From NCBI GenBank assembly GCA_031418775.1, contig JANOJN010000239.1, positions 1 to 46,043 of the forward strand: 46,043 bases of DNA. Reading direction: 5' to 3'. This document shows positions 41,922 to 46,043 of this stretch, one piece after another. The notes beneath the pieces were generated by a model. It saw only the letters and a list, made by a program, of their open reading frames with translations, ran no database searches and was not told the origin of the DNA. The stretch's first letter is position 1; each line of letters starts with the position of its first letter. The DNA is from JANLQX01 sp031418775. GTDB taxonomy: Bacteria; Actinomycetota; Acidimicrobiia; Acidimicrobiales; JANYDT01. Made by a program: the position numbers and the translations under genes.

Positions 41922-42871
41922 GACGGCACGTGAACGGCGAGGGGAACGGGGTCGGGAGCGACGGACGGCGCCGGTGACGACGCCGACATTCTCGCGATGG
42001 CACCGACGGCCAGGACGACGACGACCATGCCGGCCAGTTGCGCGGCGTTCACGCGTTCGTGGAGGAACACCCACGCCCAGACGACGGCGAAGCCCGGCTG
42101 GGCGAGCTGCATCAAGGAGATCGTCGAGACCGGCACCGCGCGCTGCGCCCACGCGATCAGACCATGGCTGATCAGCCCGGAGGTCACGCACATGACGGTG
42201 ATGAGCACCCACCCCTTGGCGGAGACGTCGCCGAGCTTGCCCGTCGAAACGGCGAAGGGGAGGACGACGACCGCGGCGACCGCGCTCATCCCGGCCATGA
42301 AGGGTCCGACGCCGAGAGAGTGCCGGACCGACTTCGTCGCGAACAGATAGCTCGACCACATCACGACGGCACCGACGCAGGCCGCGTCACCGACCCACGA
42401 GTGAGAGCCGACCACATCGCGGTCGGCCAGGAACAGGATCAGCGCAACACCGGTCAGCGCGGCTCCGCCGGCAGCAATGACGGCGGGTTTCACCCGTTCC
42501 CCGAGGCGCCACGCAGCGAAGGGAACGACGAGGAGGGGGGCCAGCGTGCCGATGAACTCGGCATTGGCGATGCGGGTCTTGGTCACGCCGGTGAAGAACA
42601 GCGTCAGGTTCAGGCCGAAGAACAACCCGGCCGGTGCCGACTTCTTCAGAGCGGCGATGGTGAAGCGCTGTTTGGTGACGAGCAGGATCGATTGCCAGAG
42701 CACCGCCCCGATGAAGAGACGCCAGAAGGCGACCACTGCGCCGGGCGACCCCGTGGAGCGCACCATGGTTGAGCCGGCCGAGAGGGCAACGATGGCGAAG
42801 CCGATCCCGACGATCCCGCCGACCCGATCGTTCACGCGCGCTGCCGGAACGGGAACGGTTGCGCTGCTCAC
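41918..42871 (-). CDS. EamA-family (DMT) transporter
   Basis: The 317-residue product has about ten membrane segments in two EamA halves: residues about 15-150, with TRIANAEFIGTLAPLLVVP, and 160-290, with SLMQLAQPGFAVVWAWVF. These proteins export or import small metabolites such as amino acids or drugs. I take the GTG at 42871 as start, since TAGCCT (42884-42879) lies 7 bases before it and the residues farther upstream are Arg/Glu-rich. An ATGA overlap couples it to the Nudix gene. It is divergent from the AtuA-like gene. Confidence 0.9.
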   Translation of the reverse strand: MSSATVPVPAARVNDRVGGIVGIGFAIVALSAGSTMVRSTGSPGAVVAFWRLFIGAVLWQSILLVTKQRFTIAALKKSAPAGLFFGLNLTLFFTGVTKTRIANAEFIGTLAPLLVVPFAAWRLGERVKPAVIAAGGAALTGVALILFLADRDVVGSHSWVGDAACVGAVVMWSSYLFATKSVRHSLGVGPFMAGMSAVAAVVVLPFAVSTGKLGDVSAKGWVLITVMCVTSGLISHGLIAWAQRAVPVSTISLMQLAQPGFAVVWAWVFLHERVNAAQLAGMVVVVLAVGAIARMSASSPAPSVAPDPVPLAVHVPS

Positions 42872-42983
42872 TGGCTCCAGGCTAGTGGCGGTACCCGTAT
42901 TCACGGTGTCGATTCGGCCGGCCCGGCGCCGCTCGTTCTCGGCCGGTTCGTCACGGACCACGCCGAGGTGCTGAGATCAGGAG

Positions 42984-44747
42984 GTGACCACGCGACCGAT
43001 ACGCATCGCCAACTGCAGTGGCTTCTACGGAGACCGCCTCAGCGCCGCGCGGGAAATGGTGGAAGGCGGACCGATCGACGTGCTGACCGGCGACTGGCTG
43101 GCTGAGCTGACCATGCTGATCCTGGCCAAGTCGAGGGCGTCCGGCGGCGGTGGGTATGCCCGCACGTTCGTGACCCAGATGGAACAGGTCCTCGGCACCT
43201 GTCTGGAACGGGGCATCAAGGTCGTCACCAATGCCGGGGGTCTCGACCCAGCCGGCTGTGCCGACGCGGTCCGGACCGTGGCTGAACGCCTCGGCCTCAC
43301 GCCGAAGGTCGCCTGGGTCAGCGGAGACGACGTCCTCCCTCGGCTGGACGAGCTCCGGGCGGCGGGTCATGAACTGACCCACCTCGACACGGGCGCGCCG
43401 TTCGGTGACCGGTCGGCCATCACCGCAAACGCCTACCTCGGGGGATGGGGCATCACGGAGGCGTTGCGTCTGGGCGCCGACGTGGTGATCACCGGCCGGG
43501 TCACCGACGCCGCTGTCGTCGTCGGTCCGGCGGCGTGGCATCACGGCTGGTCGCGAACTGACTGGGACGCGCTCGCCGGGGCCGTCGTGGCCGGGCACGT
43601 GATCGAGTGCGGGTGTCAGGCGACCGGCGGGAACTACTCGTTCTTCACCGAGATCGCGGATCTGCGCAACCCGGGCTTCCCCATCGCCGAGGTCGCCGCC
43701 GACGGGTCAACGGTGATCACCAAACACGAGGGAACCGCGGGCCGCGTCGACATCGGTACGGTCACCGCCCAGCTGCTCTATGAAGTGCAGGGCAGTCGCT
43801 ACCTCAACCCTGATGTCACCACTCGCTTCGACACCATCACCCTCGTCGACGATGGCCCTGACCGGGTACTGATCACCGGAGTCAAGGGCGAAGCGCCGCC
43901 GACCACGGCAAAGGTCTGCATCAACGTCGACGGCGGGTACCGGAACTCGATGACCTTCTGTCTCACCGGGCTCGACATCGAGGCGAAGGCCAAGCTGGTC
44001 GAGGACGTGTTCTGGCCGAACCAAAGGGGGGGCCGGGAGTCGTTCGCCGATACCGCGACCCGGCTCGTGCGCAGTGACAAGGCCGATCCCCGGACCAACG
44101 ATGAAGCCGTTGCCTACCTGACCCTGATCGCCAAGGACCCCGATGAGCGAAAGGTCGGCCGGGCGTTCGCGAACGTCGGGATCGAGCTCGCTCTCGCGAG
44201 CTACCCCGGCATGTTCGGCATGGGCGGCCCCAGCGGGGCCCAGTCCTACGGTGTCTACTGGCCGACGCTGATCCCGGCCGATCTGCTCCACCACGAGGTC
44301 CACGTCGATGGCCGCACCGTCGTCGTGGACGCGGCCGTCGAAGGCGCGATGGACCCGCCCCGCGAGCAGACGCAGGAATCGACTCCGGCCGTCGCCGTGA
44401 CGTCGGAGCCCACGACCCGCCTGCCGCTGGGACGCCTCGTCGGCGCCCGCTCGGGGGACAAGGGCGGCAACGCCAACGTGGGGGTGTGGGCCCGCGACGA
44501 CGAGACGTTCGCATGGCTATGCGCCTTCCTCACGGCCGAACGGGTCCGGTCGTTGATGCCGGAGGCCGCGTCCCTCCCGATCCGCCGGGTCGAGCTCGCG
44601 AACATACGCGCGCTTAATTTTATCGTCGAGGGACTCCTCGGCGAAGGAGTCGCGTCCAGCGTCCGTCTCGACGCGCAGGCGAAGAGCCTCGGCGAGTTCC
44701 TCCGGGCGAAGGTCGTCGACGTACCGACGCGCCTGCTGCCGGTGTAA
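42984..44747 (+). CDS. AtuA/DUF1446 family protein (acyclic terpene utilisation type)
   Basis: The 587-residue product has an AtuA-like main domain (about 1-450) with IANCSGFYGDR at the N-terminus and TNAGGLDPAG, GGNYSF and GMGGPSGAQSYGVYWP blocks, and a C-terminal AtuA-like domain (about 470-585) with ARSGDKGGNANVGVWA. AtuA is part of citronellol/geraniol degradation in Pseudomonas, but its reaction is not settled. No other atu gene is seen here. The GTG at 42984 has AGGAG directly before it, an unusually short spacing, so the start is uncertain by a few codons. It is divergent from EamA. Confidence 0.87.
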   Translation: MTTRPIRIANCSGFYGDRLSAAREMVEGGPIDVLTGDWLAELTMLILAKSRASGGGGYARTFVTQMEQVLGTCLERGIKVVTNAGGLDPAGCADAVRTVAERLGLTPKVAWVSGDDVLPRLDELRAAGHELTHLDTGAPFGDRSAITANAYLGGWGITEALRLGADVVITGRVTDAAVVVGPAAWHHGWSRTDWDALAGAVVAGHVIECGCQATGGNYSFFTEIADLRNPGFPIAEVAADGSTVITKHEGTAGRVDIGTVTAQLLYEVQGSRYLNPDVTTRFDTITLVDDGPDRVLITGVKGEAPPTTAKVCINVDGGYRNSMTFCLTGLDIEAKAKLVEDVFWPNQRGGRESFADTATRLVRSDKADPRTNDEAVAYLTLIAKDPDERKVGRAFANVGIELALASYPGMFGMGGPSGAQSYGVYWPTLIPADLLHHEVHVDGRTVVVDAAVEGAMDPPREQTQESTPAVAVTSEPTTRLPLGRLVGARSGDKGGNANVGVWARDDETFAWLCAFLTAERVRSLMPEAASLPIRRVELANIRALNFIVEGLLGEGVASSVRLDAQAKSLGEFLRAKVVDVPTRLLPV

Positions 44748-44754
44748 GCCCTCA

Positions 44755-44768
44755 CGTACCGGCGTACG
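44755..44768. terminator. Small hairpin between convergent genes
   Basis: CGTAC (44755-44759) pairs with GTACG (44764-44768) around a 4-base loop CGGC in the 23-bp gap between the convergent AtuA-like and TSUP genes. It is a weak candidate terminator with no T-run. Confidence 0.3.
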
Positions 44769-44770
44769 CC

Positions 44771-45592
44771 CTACACGTAGTCGATGTGGGCGTCGACATT
44801 CGCCGCGTGGGTCGGCGCCTCCGGCTTCGACGCCCGCCGGATCATCGTCGCGGCCAGAACCGTGAGCAGGATGCCGAGAAGGACGTTGGAGAGGCGGGGA
44901 TCGATACCGACGAAGACCCGGGCGGAAACGAGCGAGCACGCGCCGCCGACGCAGCCGACGAGGAGCCCGTGCCGCACATCGGCGTTGTCATTGCGAACGT
45001 TGCGCCAGGTGGCGAACGCCGCCGTCGGGATGATGGCGGCAAGTGACGTCCCCTTCGCCAGCGCATTCGGGATCGAGGCGAGCAGAACCATGCCCGGAAC
45101 CATCACGAACCCACCGCCGACACCGAGGAGCCCGGAGAGGACGCCCGTGAGGACACCGAGCGCGAAGAGCCCGACATCGGTGGCTAATCCAAGGTGCATG
45201 GCGTCCTTGTCGACGGGGCCGAACACCAGCCGCAGGGCAGCAACGACGAGCAGCGCAGCGAAGCAGAACTGGATGGTCCGGATCGGGAGGCGTTCCAGCA
45301 GCCGGGTCCCGATCTCCGCGCCGATGACTCCCCCGCCGACGAGGAGCACGACGACGAACAGATCCACGTAGCCGTCGAAGGCGTACCCGACCGCAGCAGC
45401 GGCCGAGATCGGGATGACCGCAGCGAGCGATGTGCCATTGGCGCGGCGCTGCCCCATACCGAGGAGCCCGGTCAGCGCCGGCACGATGAGAAACCCACCG
45501 CCGACCCCGAAGAGACCCGAGAGGGTTCCCGCCCCGACGCCGATGCCCACGGCCAACGCCCGGGACCGGGCCGACAGGGGCGGTGCCGTCAT
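44771..45592 (-). CDS. TSUP-family permease (TauE/SafE-like)
   Basis: The 273-residue protein has about eight membrane segments. It carries the duplicated glycine-rich motif SGLFGVGGGFLIVPAL (near 25-40) and SGLLGVGGGFVMVPGM (near 154-169), the TSUP hallmark, and a cytoplasmic RRASKPEAP tail. Members move sulfite, sulfonates or other organic anions. AAGGGAA precedes the ATG at 45592 by 5 bases. An upstream in-frame start at 45613 is less likely. It is divergent from the P450 gene. Confidence 0.92.
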   Translation of the reverse strand: MTAPPLSARSRALAVGIGVGAGTLSGLFGVGGGFLIVPALTGLLGMGQRRANGTSLAAVIPISAAAAVGYAFDGYVDLFVVVLLVGGGVIGAEIGTRLLERLPIRTIQFCFAALLVVAALRLVFGPVDKDAMHLGLATDVGLFALGVLTGVLSGLLGVGGGFVMVPGMVLLASIPNALAKGTSLAAIIPTAAFATWRNVRNDNADVRHGLLVGCVGGACSLVSARVFVGIDPRLSNVLLGILLTVLAATMIRRASKPEAPTHAANVDAHIDYV

Positions 45593-45625
45593 CGCATTCC
45601 CTTCGGCACACAACCGGATGCGGAG

Positions 45626-45655
45626 TTGGGAAACGGCACGGGCGAACCCTACCGT
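45626..45655 (+). promoter_or_regulatory. Promoter of the cytochrome P450 gene
   Basis: TTGGGA (45626-45631) and TACCGT (45650-45655) are separated by 18 bases, a fair sigma-A match. The -10 ends 8 bases before the ATG at 45664, which implies transcription starting at or one base before the start codon. Confidence 0.55.
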
Positions 45656-45663
45656 CGAGGTCT

Positions 45664-46043
45664 ATGACCCACCCAGCCGCCGAACGACCCGTGGTCGATC
45701 TGCTCGATCCGGCGCTCTACCAGCGAGATCCGCACGACGTGTGGACGTGGATGCGCGCCAACGAGCCGGTGTATCACGACGAGCGCAACGGCCTGTGGGG
45801 CATCACCCGCCACAGCGACGCGGTATATGTCGAACGGCGGGCGGAGCGTTTCCCGAGCATGCATGCCTACCGGGCGGTGTCGGCGCCGACGGAGATGAAC
45901 ATGATCGCCCAGGACGATCCCGGCCACAAGCGTCAGCGCATGCTCGTGCAGCGGTTCTTCGCCCCCGGGGTGCTTGCCCGTCGCGAGGAGGAACTCCGCA
46001 CGACCGTCCGCAGCCTGCTCGACGCGGTCCTCGGCGCACCGGG
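45664..46043 (+). CDS. Cytochrome P450 (5' part; truncated by window end)
   Basis: About 126 residues are visible. The start MTHPAAERPVVDLLDPALY, the segment WGITRHSDAVYVERRAERFPS and the DDPGHKRQRMLVQRFFAPG block (near 83-101) belong to bacterial P450 helices A to C. The haem-binding cysteine loop lies beyond the window, so function and completeness are unknown. The ATG has a good upstream promoter and little leader. A rightward transcript continues out of the window. Confidence 0.9.
   Translation, partial: MTHPAAERPVVDLLDPALYQRDPHDVWTWMRANEPVYHDERNGLWGITRHSDAVYVERRAERFPSMHAYRAVSAPTEMNMIAQDDPGHKRQRMLVQRFFAPGVLARREEELRTTVRSLLDAVLGAP

Overview
The window is a high-GC chromosomal segment of an actinobacterium. 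The DUF222/HNH gene, two luciferase-like (F420-type) oxidoreductases, a PGPGW membrane protein, a coiled-coil C4 zinc-ribbon protein behind a class A PBP, many GTG starts and many apparently leaderless starts fit Actinomycetota. The gene mix recalls Acidimicrobiia such as Ilumatobacter-like bacteria, but that is an inference from gene content, not a search result. I see no tRNA, rRNA, CRISPR array, intact insertion sequence or prophage. The segment reads as ordinary core/accessory chromosome, with 43 supported protein genes (two cut by the window edges) and two doubtful leader ORFs.

Layout. 1-5.7 kb: the tail of an unknown gene, a 48-residue C2H2 zinc-finger microprotein, then a leftward thiolase / enoyl-CoA hydratase / sulfatase run divergent from a luciferase-like oxidoreductase, and a SnoaL-like protein. 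5.7-12.9 kb: a 394-bp AT-richer gap, a DUF222-HNH nuclease, tryptophan 2,3-dioxygenase, a 2-hydroxyacid dehydrogenase, an amidase, a baeRF-type (eRF1-like) protein behind a near-consensus promoter, and a small membrane protein. 12.9-18 kb: an alternative-oxidase-like diiron protein and a four-gene ABC importer (binding lipoprotein, two permeases, ATPase) with overlapping genes. 18-23 kb: metallophosphoesterase, a GGDEF-EAL protein, an aminotransferase and a ROK sugar kinase.

23-31 kb: a leftward run beginning with a MoxR AAA+ ATPase, an 887-residue leucine-rich-repeat-variant/HEAT-like solenoid and a DUF2201 metallopeptidase-like/VWA protein, tightly overlapped (4 and 28 bp). It is followed by an MFS transporter and an epoxide-hydrolase-like protein whose start lies one base after the MFS stop. 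31-34 kb: a YibE/F membrane protein coupled to a second luciferase-like enzyme, then a Phd/YefM-PIN toxin-antitoxin pair with YefM-like TGTAC operator sites and a strong bidirectional terminator.

34-42.9 kb: a leftward envelope-related run (FAD-linked oxidase, class A PBP, zinc-ribbon protein, small membrane protein, LOG-family protein). The start of the small membrane gene has been tandemly copied as 60-bp units. Then come Lgt, whose 3' end overlaps a convergent lipoprotein gene by 66 bp, and a coupled EamA-Nudix-lipoprotein run. 43-46 kb: an AtuA/DUF1446 protein, a TSUP permease and the start of a cytochrome P450.

The most notable items are the MoxR-solenoid-DUF2201 module, the alternative-oxidase homologue with all six diiron ligands, the eukaryotic-style C2H2 microprotein, the 60-bp tandem copies of a gene start, and repeated TANNNT-N5-8-start arrangements suggesting leaderless mRNAs.
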